Source: Varanus komodoensis (taxonomy: Eukaryota > Chordata > Lepidosauria > Squamata > Varanidae). From it: a stretch of 64,000 nucleotides of DNA. Of the stretch, positions 12,201 through 27,200 are shown piece after piece (position 1 is the first letter of the stretch; each line of letters starts with the position of its first letter). The stretch lies in contig NW_025335268.1 of the NCBI RefSeq assembly GCF_004798865.1, positions 37,959,485 through 38,023,484 of the forward strand. The letters are read 5' to 3'. The notes below the pieces were generated by a model, which saw only the letters and a list, made by a program, of their open reading frames with translations, was not told where the DNA came from and did no database searches. Both the position numbers and the translations under genes were made by a program.

Positions 12201-15200
12201 GGGTGGTAGCACCCCACCTGTGGAAAAATCTCCCCAGAGAGGTAGACCTAACATCTGCCCTGTTATTTTTTAGTGTAACACAAAGACCTTTTTATTTCCC
12301 CAAGCAACATGATCTTGTAACTTTATTATGCTTTGTTTGTATTAGCAATTGCATTATTATATGCTTTCTTGTAAACTGCCCCGGAAATATGATTGAGGAG
12401 TGGTACAAAATACCTATAATAAATAAGCAAGCAAGCTCCCTGTTAGTTCACACGTAGGCTATTCAGTGAGATGTCAAGGGTGATGTAGGGATAGTAAAGG
12501 ATGTGCCTGATGACAGCTGTAAGCAACCTAATCTGCTGGGAATCCATGCTATATCTATATATTGAATAGATATAGAGTAACAAAATAGACATATAATGTC
12601 AGAAAATCTGGTTTGGATTGAAGATCATAGCTTAGCCAGGATTCCTTTTCATATGGGTGAAACTCTTCAATTATATCTGTAAGTTTGGCAGCTGTCTGAC
12701 ATATTTTGGCAATATCCATTTCCTTAGAAGTGACATTTGTGAACAAACTGTGGCACGAGTATAGTCTCTCTCATGCCAGCTTTCTCAGAGTGGAAAATGA
12801 GGTGGTGTTGAGCAAATGTATCATGTGTGAACATGGATCCACTTGCACAGATGCACCTGTTTAAAATGGCTGACTATTTACTTACAGTTTGTTTTTCCTG
12901 TAGATTAGTGAAAAGCAGCGCACCCTGTATGAGGCCCTTGAACGGCAGCAAAAATACCAAGATTCCCTCCAGTCAATATCCACAAAAATGGAAGCTGCTG
13001 AGTTGAAGTTAAATGAGACTCTGGAGGCCGGCAAGAGTCCGGAGAGCCAGATGGCTGAACATCAGGTAAAAATAAGTTACTATTTTAATTCCTTGCTTTT
13101 TGACCAATTGCAGACCTTTGATTTTCAAATACAAATGCATGGCGTAGCAGTGTCTTAAAAATGCATTGAAAATAAAAATTTTACAGTTGCCATAGAATTT
13201 TTCCACTATCTACTGTAGTTGCAATTAGGGAAAAGCTGGTTGTTGTTTTTATTTTTAAAGACAGAGTGTCAATTAGATACTTGGTTTTGTTTTGGCCTTT
13301 TCCGAACTCGGTTGGATAGGGTATGATTTCAAACCTTTTATATGCAACAGTTTTATGAAAGTGCAAAGCATGCATGCTCTCTGGGGTAGAATTTTTAACC
13401 TTAAGAAGTAGCTGATGTCCATCTTTTCATGAGAGCTGTAAAAGAGAAGAAAAGGATCAAAGCTTAGTAATCCCCTCCAAAGGTGATAGCAGTGCCTATG
13501 GCTGAGAAAGGGCTTGCACTTATCTTCAGCAGGACTTGCCCCAGGCACTGTAGGGTTGTTCTCTGCCTTATCTTTAGGATCACTGAAATCAATGTGATGA
13601 CTTAGTCTAACTTAAGTCCCATTTTATTTAGTTCTTTTAGATTAAAAATTACTATTTTTTAAATATCACATAGAAACACCTATTAATAAACTCTTTTATT
13701 TTAGTCTTAGTGTGACATTGCTCAGAGGTGAATTGGCTGTATGAGCAGTATCATTAAAGTAATCCATTGGAATGCATTAACCTTTATGGGTGGACCATTT
13801 CAATAGGTCTCCCACACTTACAGAGGGGAAAGGCCGCCGAGAGCCTAAACCTCAGTAGGCAATGTCCAGCCATGACAATGGGGTAGGCTGGGGTGTTAAT
13901 TCCTCCACATTCAGATCACTGTTCCCCACCCATAGTGAGAGAACCAAATCAATAATATATTCTATGAGTGTTAGGCCAATAACATGATGAGACAGACCCA
14001 TGGTTGTCATAACAGCCGTGAAGTCCTGAGCCACCCTGGAATCAGCACCCTTGGCATGGAAGTTGAGATCTCCCAGAACTATCATTCTAGGGATATTCAA
14101 CATCAGATCCAAGACCACCTCTGTCAGCTGAGACAGGATGTCTGGAGCATATTGGGGTGAGCAGTACAGCAGCAGAATCCCTAAACTATCCCTAGTACCC
14201 CACACAAAATTCAAATACTCAAGATCAGCACTGAAAATGGACAGGTATAGAGTGGAGGTGATATAATGACCCCTCCCCTTTCTGGCCTTCAAGTTGATGA
14301 TGGTCCTGCACTGAGTACCCAGGTGGGCATACCTGGAACAGATTAACCCTTCACTATATTCCCACCCAGGTCTCCATAACACATGCAAGGTCAGCCCTCT
14401 CTTCCATTATTAAATCATGGATGGGATCTTATTTTGGACTGACCTGGCATAAAACAGCAGCAGAGTAAGCTTCTAAGGCTGCCAGGAGCAATCTGGAGGA
14501 AGGAAGAACAAAAAAGGGACAGGCATAAGATGTCTAGTCCCCCTTCTCCTCAACTGGCCAATTAATTCTCTAGTGCCATACTTACAAGGCTGTTTAAGTA
14601 AATCTCGAGTTGACCAATTTAATTTAATTTAATTATGTACAGTGATGTTTAAATCAGGAAAGATTTTATTCAATTCTACAGAATACTCATTATGTTGGAT
14701 GTGGAATATGATATCACACACATTTTTCTAGGTCCTGTTTGTAAATACTGCTTGTAATTAACGTGGTGACTCAGCAAAGCTTATGCAAGGCTTTATTCAT
14801 GTAATTGTTTACTTTTCTACGCTGCCCAAAAGCTGAACTCTCTGGGTATTTTACAAAGTTCCAACTCTCAAAATGAATTATAAAAGCTGTGTGTGTATAT
14901 TTATCTATACCTGTATATATAAATATATATAGACATATAAACATAGAGAGACACACACATTTAAAACAATCAAACACCAGAAAATTCAAGACCTGAATAA
15001 AATCTCATCCTATGTTGTCAAATACCTGAGAGAAGAAAGTCTTAATCTTGCGCCAGAGAGGTAACAGCACTGGTACCAGTTGGGCATCACTGTCTTGTCA
15101 TATATAGTTTTCTTTATTTTATTTTTTTTCTTTATCATTTATTTAATTCACTTTATTTAATTTATAACATTCAATAGCCACTGCTCTCTGGGCAGTTGAC

Positions 15201-18200
15201 AAAACCTAAAAGTAAACAAAAGTTTAAAAGATACACATACAACAGTAAAATTAAAAGAGCAAAACTTTGATTTCAATACCAAACCCAAGCTTGTCCTGTT
15301 TTCGCCAGGCACTGATAGATGAAATTCTGATGCTTCAGGATGAAATCTGCGAGCTGCAAACCTCATTAGCAGAAGAGCTGGTATCCGAACCACTGGACAC
15401 AGACGCTGCTGATCAGTTAGCTTTGCAGTCCACACTCACTGTGTTAGCCGAAAGGATGGCCACAATTAAAATGAAAGCTTCAGGGAAACAGCAGCTGCTT
15501 GAGGTATGAGGATGATGAAAGGATTTTTTCATCCAAGGAGGGTATCTGATAAGGACATTCCAAACACATGCAAATGGTTCAGGGCCTTTTATGGCAGGGA
15601 TGGCAACGTAAAGACCTCTGACCAATAACTGCAGGTGAGGTTTTATGGGAGTTGTAGGGAACCAGTCTATCCCTGTTTTATGGTCTTTCTAGGAATCCAT
15701 GCATTTCTTTTGCTTAGTCATAGGAATTGAGAGCACTTGTGGGTTCCCCATTTCATTTTGGTTCACCACTTTTAGATGGCTGGCTATGTTTTATATCAAT
15801 TTGATGACACTTTCTTACTAAGCTGCTATCTCATTTGTTGTTTTGCCAATTCCTCAGCTTGAAAGTGAGTCTTAAGTGCAATTTATTTAATTGCATTTTT
15901 CAGTGTCTCATTGTTTGTCACACATTGTTTTGTTAACAGAAATCCTGATCAAAATATTACAATCATTACAGGCTTAACTAAATTGAATATATATGTTTTC
16001 CAAATATGGGATGACTCTGTTCCATAAAGGAAGCCATAGCCTTGAGTTTGCAAGAGCTGAGCAGTTCTGCCAAGGATATGACATTTTGGAGGGTGTTCCT
16101 TCATAGAGTTGCCCTAAGTTGGAGATGACTTGATGGCACATTACAACAATGTCTGTTTTAGCCTTACAGTGTGCTCTTCCTTCCTTTCATAAACTACTTT
16201 CTGCTATATGATTAACATATGACTATTATCAGAAAGTGGATATATGTTATCAGGAGTTTGGCTCTTTGCCACACAATGGGTTGCAAATGATGGTATCTGA
16301 TTACTAGGAGAAGCTCAATGAGCAACTAGAAGAACAGCGGCAAGAGCAAGCTCTACAGAGATATCGTTCTGAGGTAGATGAACTTGACCATTGGCTACTG
16401 AATACAAAAGCCACTCTAGACACTGCGTTGGTTGCCACTGAGGAACCCATGGATATGGATTCACAGCTGATTGACTGCCAGGTGAAATGGTCTTCCTGCT
16501 TAAATATAATTTCTCCTTCACTAGCTTAGACTTTACTGACTCCAGGCTGTAGAACTGGCTCATGTTATGCGTAGTGGTACATGCAGCAAGCAAAACATTT
16601 AAAAGGTGACTTTTATGGGTGCAATGCATGAAGCATTGTGCATAACTACCTGCCCAGCACTGGTAGTTTGCTACAGCCTGCGGGGTGAATGGTGTCTAAA
16701 CCAACCATTAGTTAAATTAGGTACCTACAAATTAGACACAGTCTAAATGTTTAGCCATAGGGATTTATGACCACAACATTACTGTTTAAAGTCATTATAT
16801 ATTAATAGGCAGAAAATATTTTGAGTTTATTAAATGTACAAAACAAAGATAGCTGCCCGAGTCCCTGAATAAACTACTCAAAATCTGAATGAGGAGAATT
16901 CAACCTAGATGTCATAATAGGAAGAGTTGAGGAAAGCAACAGAAAAGTTCAAAACTTAGTCTAGATCTTGAGATCATGAGGTCTGCAGTATACAAAATGG
17001 TTAATGCAGTCTTGTCTTGATTGAGCTTCATTTTATTAGTCATCATCCAGTGTGCTGTTTCAGCTAGGCACCAGTTTAGTATATCCACAGCCTCATCTGA
17101 AAATGATGAAAAGGGGAAAAATAGAGCCTCATATCATCAGCATATCAACAGCAACACATTCCCAAGAACTGATGGCAGCACACCCCAAAGATACTTGGTT
17201 TAGATGTGGCATTAGCCCGTGAAGGGCAAGACATGAGCTTTGGGCTTGGATACCACCCCTCCACTGTCCTCTTCTGGCAGAGTCACAAGGAAATGATTAG
17301 AGATTGGCAAAGCCACTTACCCTTTCTGGCTATCCAAAAGTTATCCTTTTGTCTGAAAAAAATGGCAGTTTAAAACAGGTGTGCAGCAACCCGGGCCTGG
17401 GGGCTGCATGCAGATACATGATGCTCTAGTTGTGGGCCCCAGAGGTGCCTTGAGCCTTGCTGCCACACAATTCCTTTCCCTTGCGATCCTAATACAGGTA
17501 ATAATATAGTCACAAGGAGAGAGGATCTGTATGCTATTGCAAGTGCTGTAAGGATTAGACTTATTCCTCCAACAGAAGAGCCTTCAAAGTTTGTGCATAC
17601 AGATTCTGAGTCAGATGTAGAGGAGGGGCCAGAATCTGCAGTGGACTTTGCAGGCCAGTGGAGATAAGCCAGGCAATCCCAAAGAGTTTCAAATTCAGTG
17701 GAAAACTTCAGTGAGCACATCATTAACATCATTAATCTGAGCATTTGGTATCAGGATAAGAGGCTGGACCAGGTAGAAATGTCAAATGATTCCATCAATG
17801 GACCCGGAAACGGGAGGACCCACCTTGGAATCTTCAGCTTGGAATCAACTTCTTATCATTAAGCTGTATTTCCCTAATGGCCAATATTCTAACTTTGCTT
17901 GTTTCTTTTGCAATGTTCTTCTTTTGTACTATGGGTCAGTTTTAACATAATAAAGCCTTTTAGATAGAAAGCCTTTTCCCTGGTCTGCTTGGAGAGGAGA
18001 GGAGAGGAGAGGAGAGGAGAGGAGAGGAAGAATGCCATGGCTTGTGTGTGTACCCAGGGTATAATAAAACAAGCCAGGATCAAAAGGTGGTTTATGATCC
18101 TGGCTTGTTAATAAACCATTTTATACTGAGTTCCTTTCAGACCCATAATAAACCCTAGTTAGCTTTAAAAGGAAAGTGCATTTTTCTGTTATCTTCATTC

Positions 18201-21200
18201 TGTGCTGGAGGGGAAAATTGAAGGGTGGGGAGTCTTGAGAGTTCAAGCTGCAGGTCTGCTTGTTCATTTAGCACTACAACATGAGTTAATGTTATGTCTG
18301 AAATGAACTGTCTGAAATGAACTGTTTAATCCTTCATTGAAGTCTGATTTACACAAGGGAAGATGAGGCACAGGGCTGTTATAAGTGAAGTTGTTGATAT
18401 AAGCTATGAGTAGCAGTCCATACACTGAAAACTTTTAATCCTCCACAAAATTGTAATTGATTTGCTTATTGAATCCTTTCTCAGTCCCTCACTGCACAAT
18501 TTTAGAGACCCTGCTAATCTGTGGTCAGTATTTTCATGCAAACACTAAAAAATCATAATTTACAGCAAATACTTCTATCTTGTAATCTTATAGAAGTTTG
18601 ATTTGTCCATCCTTCAGTTTCTTCGTTTCCTGCCTCTGAATTATTTGATCTTGGATTAAATTGCTGAGGGAAAATAAATTCAAGCCTTTAAACTTGTCAG
18701 TGGCAAAATATACTCACCTTTTTGGTATTGTGTATAAGTACTTAATGGCATTTCAAAATAAACATGCCAGAGATTTGTCACTTTAAGTCGCTCTCTAGAC
18801 GAAAGAAGATTAAGTGGAGGATCTTAGGGCATCCCTGCACCAATCAGAAAGATCTACAGTGAGAAGAGAAGCTTATCAATACATCCAGAGCGATGGGGGA
18901 GAGGGAGGGGAGGGAGAGAAGGGCAGAAAAGGGGATCTGCCTGAATTCACTCAGCAGAAGTGGCAAAAGAAGAAAAGAGCAGCCATAATTGAGTGTGATC
19001 TGCTAATTATTATCTGGACTATCATAGTTTCTGGGATATTGCTGCACTAAAAGAATAGAATAGTCTTTAAGCATCTGAACATCACAAAAAATGTCTGTGG
19101 TACTAAAGCATTCTTGTTCTCAGAAAAGGTAACCTTAGGTGGATGTCTTGTGTAAGTAAAAGTAAGTTCTAGACGTCAAGGAAATGCAAACTTTTGGAAG
19201 CACATTTCTGAGGAATCTGGAGAATACCAGAGTGGGCAGCAATGCAAATTTGGCTTGCCCTTAGCCTGGAAGAGGCTAAGACAGTGGCGGATCCCTCAGG
19301 ATGTATGAATTTGCCTCCTTGTTTCTGCTGCTTCAGAATATGCTTGTGGAAATTGAGCAGAAGGTAGTGGCATTGTCTGAGTTGTCGGTACACAATGAGA
19401 ACCTCCTCATGGAAGGAAAAGCTCACACCAGGGACGAGGCTGAGCAGCTAGCAGTAAAGCTCCGAACACTGAAGGGAAGCCTTTTGGAGCTGCAGAGAGT
19501 TCTCCACGAGAAGCAGATCAACATCCAAGTAAGACGCTCCGTCTGATTGGCTTTAAAGGGGGCAGTTGGGTTTGCATTTTTCTCTCTTGTAGTGTGGTGG
19601 TTGGGAAAACCAAAGTGGAGATGAAGGCTGCCATGGTAACCAAGTATGAATTGATTAAATTGCCTGGCCAGGGTACAGTTTAGTTCCCATGCTTTCTTGC
19701 TCAAATTTCTCATTATTGCTATTTGGAGGATACAGTCTGGGGAAACCTATATTTGTTTTGCCTTTTTCAACATGTTTTGCCATATTTACAATTAATAAAT
19801 AATAAACTGCTTCATCAGGGCCTGTATTCTTCATTTATATTCCAATTGTAGAATACTGGATCCTTAGCCAAAAGAGAAAAGAAAAGCCATCACTGTTTTT
19901 AAATATGTGTCAAATATAGTCACAGATTACTTCTAATCAGGTAATTGAGGTCTCTGATCTTCTACTAGACAGAAATATGAGACAGATAATATTTTACCTC
20001 TCTGCAGCAACTCTTCGTCTATTTGGTAAGAGAGATCTAGGGAGATCTGTGCTTCCATTAGCTGAGGAAGGGTGCATATCTTTATTTTAGAGAGTAAGAA
20101 TAGTGTAATATGTGCTGTGCTCATTCCTGCTTAATGTAAACATTCTCTATCTTTCCCTTAGCAGTAAGTGCAGCTGTAATCTAGAAATATCCATTGGGTA
20201 CTAATGTAATGGATTCACTGTGTGCTCCCTTCCCCCACCTCATTTGTTCTGTTCTGTTCTGTTTTGGTTTGGTTTTGTTTCAGCACTTCTTGCAACATAT
20301 CCAAGGATATTTCTGAAGTTGGCCTTGGCTCCATGTAGTAAGGGAGATGCCAAAAAAACAAAACAAAACCAGGAGGAAGCTCAGAAACACCCTTCCTAGG
20401 CAAAATCATGGCCTGCTGCTTGGGACAGAGTCCTAAAATTCAACATAGGCTTTTTTGGCAAATACTACGTTAGTATGTGCAGAACTAAACAACACATATG
20501 TCCACACTGTACAGTTATTTGGCCCTGAATTCTGTTTTCTAATACTAAGTATCCATAATACTAAGTACTCATTCAGCATTACCTGGGGCAAAATGTGAAA
20601 GACCAATTGTTCTTTCATTTTGGGTATATATTTGCAAGATAATCTATTGTACAGGTTGGTACAGTAGTCCTGCAAGATGCAAAGGCTTCTAGAGCAAATA
20701 ATTGGCACACTGTACAAGGCAGAAGCAGATGTGTCACTACGGTGTAGTAGTTAGTGTGTTTGGACCAGGATCTAGGAGGCCTGGGCTTCTACGTCTGCTT
20801 AAGGAAATATTGCCAGCAAGTCGTTTAAACTGGGTCACTCTGCCTGTGTTTACACTCTTATCCTGCCATGATCTATGGCTACCTGGTGTGCTAAATGAGA
20901 TGCTGTTCGAGAGGAATGCCATGAGGGTAGACTTTCCTTAGACGTAACAGGTTATAATCTGGACAGTTTAAGAAGTGGAAGGTTCTAAACCTGAAAGTGT
21001 TAATCCTGTTTCCTAAATTCATATTATGTTTTTATCCCCTCTTTTTTCCCTTCATTAAAAGCAGGGAGCTCTGCAGGAAAAGGAGGAGTATGAAGCAGAT
21101 TTAGTCAGCTCTCAAAGTCCCAGTGTCCAAGAATGGCTAGCCCAGGCAAGGTTAGCCCGTTCACAGCAACAGCAAAGCAGCCTACAGAGACAGAGAGTGA

Positions 21201-24200
21201 GTGTGCCATACTTAATTCAAATCCCGAATCTCTTTAAATGCACTTAGGAACCATTGGTTTCAACTGTGTATCTGCATAGAATGGTGTTCAGGATTGTGCC
21301 ATAGACTAAAGTAAGACTAAGAGGATGGAAGACTGTGCCCTTATTCATGCCCCAACATCATACAGCATTTCTAGCCTTCTGCTGCCCTGTGTCTATGCAT
21401 ACAGCATGGACATCTGCAGCAGGGAAGCTTGCATGTGACTCAGAATCACTTTTCAATAATGCTCCAGTCACCAAAGAAACAACAAGAGTCATCCCATGTT
21501 GTCCTCCCAGCTCTAAATTGTCTTGCAGCAGCACCTGGACTCCCCAGGCTTCAATCCTGCACCATCTGTACTCAGACCACATGCTCAAATTCCAAAGCAG
21601 CATCTCAGAAATTTCCCATGAAAATTGTCCATAAGGAGTGCTCCAGCTTGAGGCAGCTGGGCCAGTTTTCATTGTGTAAAGCCCCCAGTGATTTATTGTT
21701 TGGCATTCCAGCATCTGCTCCTCTGGACCCCCTGCTCATGCTTGGGAGTAATTAGGTGCAGAGATGCTAGAGGGTGTAAGTCAAACTTAGCTAGAGGACA
21801 GCAAGCCAAAATGTGGAGAATGGAGCGATCCTTCTGCAGTCATGTTGTGAGCTACTCCATGAACTGATGTCTGAACATACAGGCAACACACAAAATTGCA
21901 ATGTTCTGAAATCCCTTCACCTGCCTATAGCCCTTTCCAGGTGTTCAACAGGTGTGAGGGGGGAGCTCTCTAGTCCTCAGAGGTTTCTATCATCCTCCAC
22001 TTACAAAAGTGACGTTTTGAAGAGGAAAGCCTTGTGTATCTATAGAACTCCACAAAATGGAGACTCCTGATCTTCCATGGTGCCGCATCATGTAGTGATT
22101 CAGAAGGCTCTCACCTGCTGAAAGCTGCAGAAACTCATGGAATGGGCATGGCTGGAGCACAACCTCACCACACATGTTTATTCCATGCAGTTGATGCTTA
22201 GTATCTGATGGTTTTGTTCAAGAATATAGCACAGGGAAAAGTGGTTCATTCAGGAAAAGGAGCAGGACATTTGCCACTCTCTGGTACGAAAAAACCCCAT
22301 GTAAAGTCATATGTGGTTTGAGTCCTATCTAATCAGAATGCTGATTTAAAAAAAAAAAAGAGGGGATGTGCCTGAATCATGTTTCTTTTGGGTCTCTCAG
22401 TGATCCTCTGTAGACAAAAAGAATCAAGGCATTGGTTCTCTTGTCTGACTAAAATGACTTCTAGCAATTATGTATCTATTATTTAAAAAAAGTATCTTGT
22501 TGTTAACACAATCCTCTTGATAATTTTTAGGAGCTAGAGAAGGAGCTAGCAGAGCAGAAGAGTCTACTTCGCTCAGTGGCAAGTCGTGGGGAGGAAATTC
22601 TAACCCAGCAATCTACTCCAGATAATCCTTGTCCAAGGTGTCGTTTGATACATTTTGTTTTGGCTCTGCAGCACTGTCTTCTGTGATCTTGCTTATGCAT
22701 GCTTACTTTATGGCATTATTTGTGTTCCATTGCAAAGAAAATCTGGGAAAGTTAACTTTTAAAATGAGAGAGGCAGAATACATTCAAGGTTTTGCCCTTG
22801 CAAGCTTGAAATAGCATTTTTATCTGTATGTTTAATTTTAAAAAATAGCCTGGTGGAATAATTAACAGAAAGTGAAACTAGCCTGCAAGCAAGTTGGCTT
22901 GGTCAGAAAGAGATACACTTCTCAAAATATAGTTTAATTGTTTGAGCTGCTTCCACAGATTTTCCTTCAAATGCAATGCCCCCGATTAGTATTCCTAAAT
23001 AAACCGTAAAACAAATATAATGCAGCTAAAATCATAGCAGTATATATTAATATCTGCTGCTTCTTATTTTTTTAAAGGTTTGAACTGTTTAGAATTAAAC
23101 CATAAATTATTCAATCTGGTATCCCAAAAATCCTACCCATCAATATAAAATGCAGTTCTTTCAGTCAGTAATGAGCTTTGCTAATTTCTCTAGGCCAGGG
23201 TTAGGGCTCTTGTTACAGCCCAGTGAAAGTATTGCAGAAGGAATTCACAACTGGGTAGCAGATGCACTGGTTTGTGAGAATTTGTACCTCAGCGTACTTT
23301 CCATGCTTCCACTCTATTTTGCATGATCTTAGTGGCCTAGGATGTTGCCTTCCCCTATGAGATGCTAGCATTACTGTGAACATCAAAATATAAACATTTA
23401 GAGTAGAGTCACAAGTATACCCAGGTAATTCCAATCCAGGATTGCTAGTTCATATCTGTATTTTCCATCACAGCAAGAAGGCAGATGTCTTAACACAGGA
23501 GCTCAGCTTTGAGGGAGAGAAACCATCAGTGGAAGATCAAATGAAAATGAAGTGGGAAAGTCTTCATCAGGAGTTCAGCATTAAACACAGACTTTTGCAG
23601 AATGCTCTGGAACAAGAACAGGAGCAGCCAGTAAGTACCCTTTCAAAAAAAAAACCCAAACAAATAAACTAACAAAACAGATCTGGCAATCTATAAATGA
23701 AAAAAAAAACTTGCTAAAGTTTTTGCAATGCAATAATGTCATTAGCATAAAGTGTGATTTCAAAAAGAAGACAATCTGTGCCCAAGTTATGCATTATTCC
23801 ATTCCCTATATATTTAATATCTCATTTACATTTCTGACATAACTGAAATACTGTAATCACTGTGCTAATCCTTCCCCACTGCTCTTCACAGGTCTACAGT
23901 AGACCAAACAGACTTGTTTCTGGCCTACCACTCCACAAGCAGGAGGGGCTGACTCAAGAAAAACCATCAGTTACATCTTTATTGGTTGGCTTAAATGACA
24001 CTTTTGAAGAAATGTTTTTCAAGGTATAATAATTTATTATGTTCATTTTTCAAAGAATCTTGTAATATGGCATTGTAAGATGATCCAAGTCTTTCTTCAC
24101 TTAAAGTGTCCTTCCTTTGATTCTTAGGAATTAGATAAAGATATTCTCTCTCTCTCTTTCCCTCCCTGTCGCCCTTCTCCCCCACCCCCACCCAATATAT

Positions 24201-27200
24201 CTGTACTTAAGAAAAAAACTTGCCTGATTTTCTTTGGATGCCTTTTTAGGGTGGAGGTCCAGAGAAAGAAAACCTGCACTTTGAGCAGAAGTTGTACAGT
24301 GGCATTTCAGCCACCTCATCCTGGCTGGATGGTGTAGAAGAACGCTTGTTGGTTGCCACAGCCTTATTACCTGAAGTGACAGAAACCGGTCTCTATAATC
24401 AGGAAGTAAGTGTATCTTTCTGATAATCAGGAGGCTTCTCTGTATCTTTCTACATGTTCCACTACGCAACACAAGGCCCAGATGAATTAAGCTATCAATT
24501 TCTCCTACATCAGTTATTTCAAAATTTCCAAAGTCTTTCTCACCTTTCTAGGAAGAATTCTACACACTTTAGTAATTTTTTATATAAAAAAAAAAACAAA
24601 GAAAATTCTCATGCAAGCCAGCCTGCAAAAAGGAGGCCAGAGCTGCCATTGCAGAGTGCCACTTGCTGCTGAGACAGCCAGTCATCCTGTAACATATGCA
24701 CAAAAGAGAGGTTTTCACTACCAGTTATGTCCTGTTACTTTGGCTAATTTTGCTAGGGAAACAATAAAACATTTCAGAAATCAGTGGCAATACATGGAAA
24801 GTCTGACCAAGATAGTATACCTTCTTAAAACTCTCTACACTCATTAACTCACTTCAGTAAACCCTCTGCATTCATACCTTAATGTTTATGCTTTTCTGCA
24901 AGCTTCCCCATGCATAAGGCAGTCTTTGCAGACATTCTTCTGCTAAAGTGAGTGACAAGCCAAAGGCCATTGAATGAATCCTGGCTAAACATGAACAAAC
25001 TCTGTGCATATTTATAGTCCCCTGCACATTACCAGTGCAATCTTATGCATGTTTTCTCAGAAGCAAAGGCAATGGGACTCACTCCCCAGTAAATCTGTAT
25101 ATCACTGCAATGCCATCAGCACCTGGGACCACTGGAACTAGACAAATGTGCCTCCAAGCAAGAAATACTGATGCTCTCACATTTTGCTAGTGTGATGCAT
25201 GAAAAAAGTTTTGTGAAGAAACAAGAATATTATCAACATTGTCAGTGTGATTGGCATTCTACCATCTTACAGGGTACTTAATCTTACAAGCAAGTGCTGT
25301 TTTATTTATATTCCAGACTCTTGCTAAAGATATCAAGGAGATGACAGAAAAAATGGATAAGAACAAGAATTTGTTTTCTAATATGTTTCCTGAGAGTGCT
25401 GAAAATAGAAATGTTATAGAAGACACCTTGGATTGTTTGCTAAGGAGGCTAATATTACTGGAGACATTGATAAACCAAAGATGTCAACAGATGAAAGAGA
25501 GGCTTCAACTTATATTGAGTTTCCAGGTAAATTTTTCACTTTTTCTTAGTGACTGCTCTCATTTTTCACCACAACACTTAGCTGTTTGAAAGATACGCAT
25601 TCCAGTTATATTTTTAGATTCTATAATTCAATCAGGAGTTTACGTTATAAATATTTTAGGCAAAACTTTTACTGCCTCAAAGACAAATTTAAAGACAGGA
25701 ATTTTGATTCATGGCTTTTTTAAACAGTATCAGTAACATAAAAGGTAGGATCCGTATTTAATTATACTTCATGTAGATTTAATGAAATTAGTAGGAATTA
25801 AGTTAGTTATGATAAAATAACTAAACTTGGATCCTACCAACATTTTTAATAAGACCAATAAATATTACAAAGCAGTAAGTTAGCTTGGAGTTTCACAGAA
25901 CCCTTCCTTCTTCAGGCTCAATTAAAAGAGAGAGGGGGAAAGTAGATAAAAACTCTGCTGATTGATTCCTCGATCTTAGATTCCCGGATTACCATATGTT
26001 ATAGTGCTTGGGGGCATGCCCAGTGCACCACTTGCCCCAGTGTATAGTGGGACAAATAAGCAAGCAAGTCCCTCTTTGAAAACATAGAAGCCAGCAGTTA
26101 TTTAAATCAGACTGTGTCAGTAAACAGAAACCCTTGGTCTCTTGTCAAATGAGGATTAGAAGTAAAGAAAAAGTGATGGTCCTTATATTAGCAAGTCTAG
26201 AGATGACTCTTCCATACAGAAGCATCATAGCCATATTATATAGCATCATATGATAGGTGACATGTTTAACCCACATCAGACCCTAACCTACATGTGAGTA
26301 AAAATAAATTGTGTCTTCCACATTCGCGTATCTTACATATAGAGGTTAACACAGAGCTACATACCAGGATTGATAAAATATTTTCCCTTTTGTTTCCCTT
26401 TGACTAGTAGAATGTTTGCACCTATTCTGTTTTGTCAGTATCTGCACACTGGTTTGTGTACATACATGCATAGCTTAATGATCTGCATGGACTGTCAATG
26501 CCCATGCTCAGGCTGGATCCTGTTAGTCATTCAATATATGCTTCCACTGCTATTTCTTAACAAGCTCAAGTAAAGGTGTTGGCTCTGGTAAAAAAAGCCT
26601 CTGGTGAACTGCTTGAATTGATGTTTGAATACTTAAGATTACAGTTGACTAACATTCTGCCAATTTAAATCTTGCATGCAATTTTCTCTTTCTGACAGAA
26701 TGATCTGAAGCTGATGTTTACATCTCTGGCTGATAACAAGTACATTGCCCTGCAGAAACTAGCTGAAGCAGTTGAACGTCCCGAAAAAGAGCAAATGCAG
26801 GTACAGCCATCTTTCTAACACAGAGCTTGGAAATAAGAAATGGTATAATACGGGGATAGCCAATCTTCTTATAGCATGCTTTATTCAATTTGTAGCACTC
26901 CTTCATATCCCCAAACACCCCTTTGCTGCTACTTCCTCTCAGCAATATATCCAGCCTCTGTGATAATACTTTACTCTCACTGTTCTCTTTGCTTCTGTTA
27001 TTTTCTCCTTAATTATTCGTCAAGCAATCAGAGCCTGGCATGGAGAAAGTAGGGAACGTGGAAGGACCATAACAATGTGTAGGCAATCAAGGTTGGCTAC
27101 ATGCTGTTACTGAGGGCAGAGGAGCCCTTTGTAACCTTTATATAGTTTAATAATTTTCTTCTAGGTTTTGGTTCCTGTTTTAATAGTTTTTAAGCCTCAT

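Noticed and set aside
20737-20870. tRNA gene
   Set aside because: A-box-like sequence without an intact cloverleaf; it is a decayed SINE.
21335-21755. Three overlapping frames after exon 10
   Set aside because: Mutually overlapping on both strands, no known protein.
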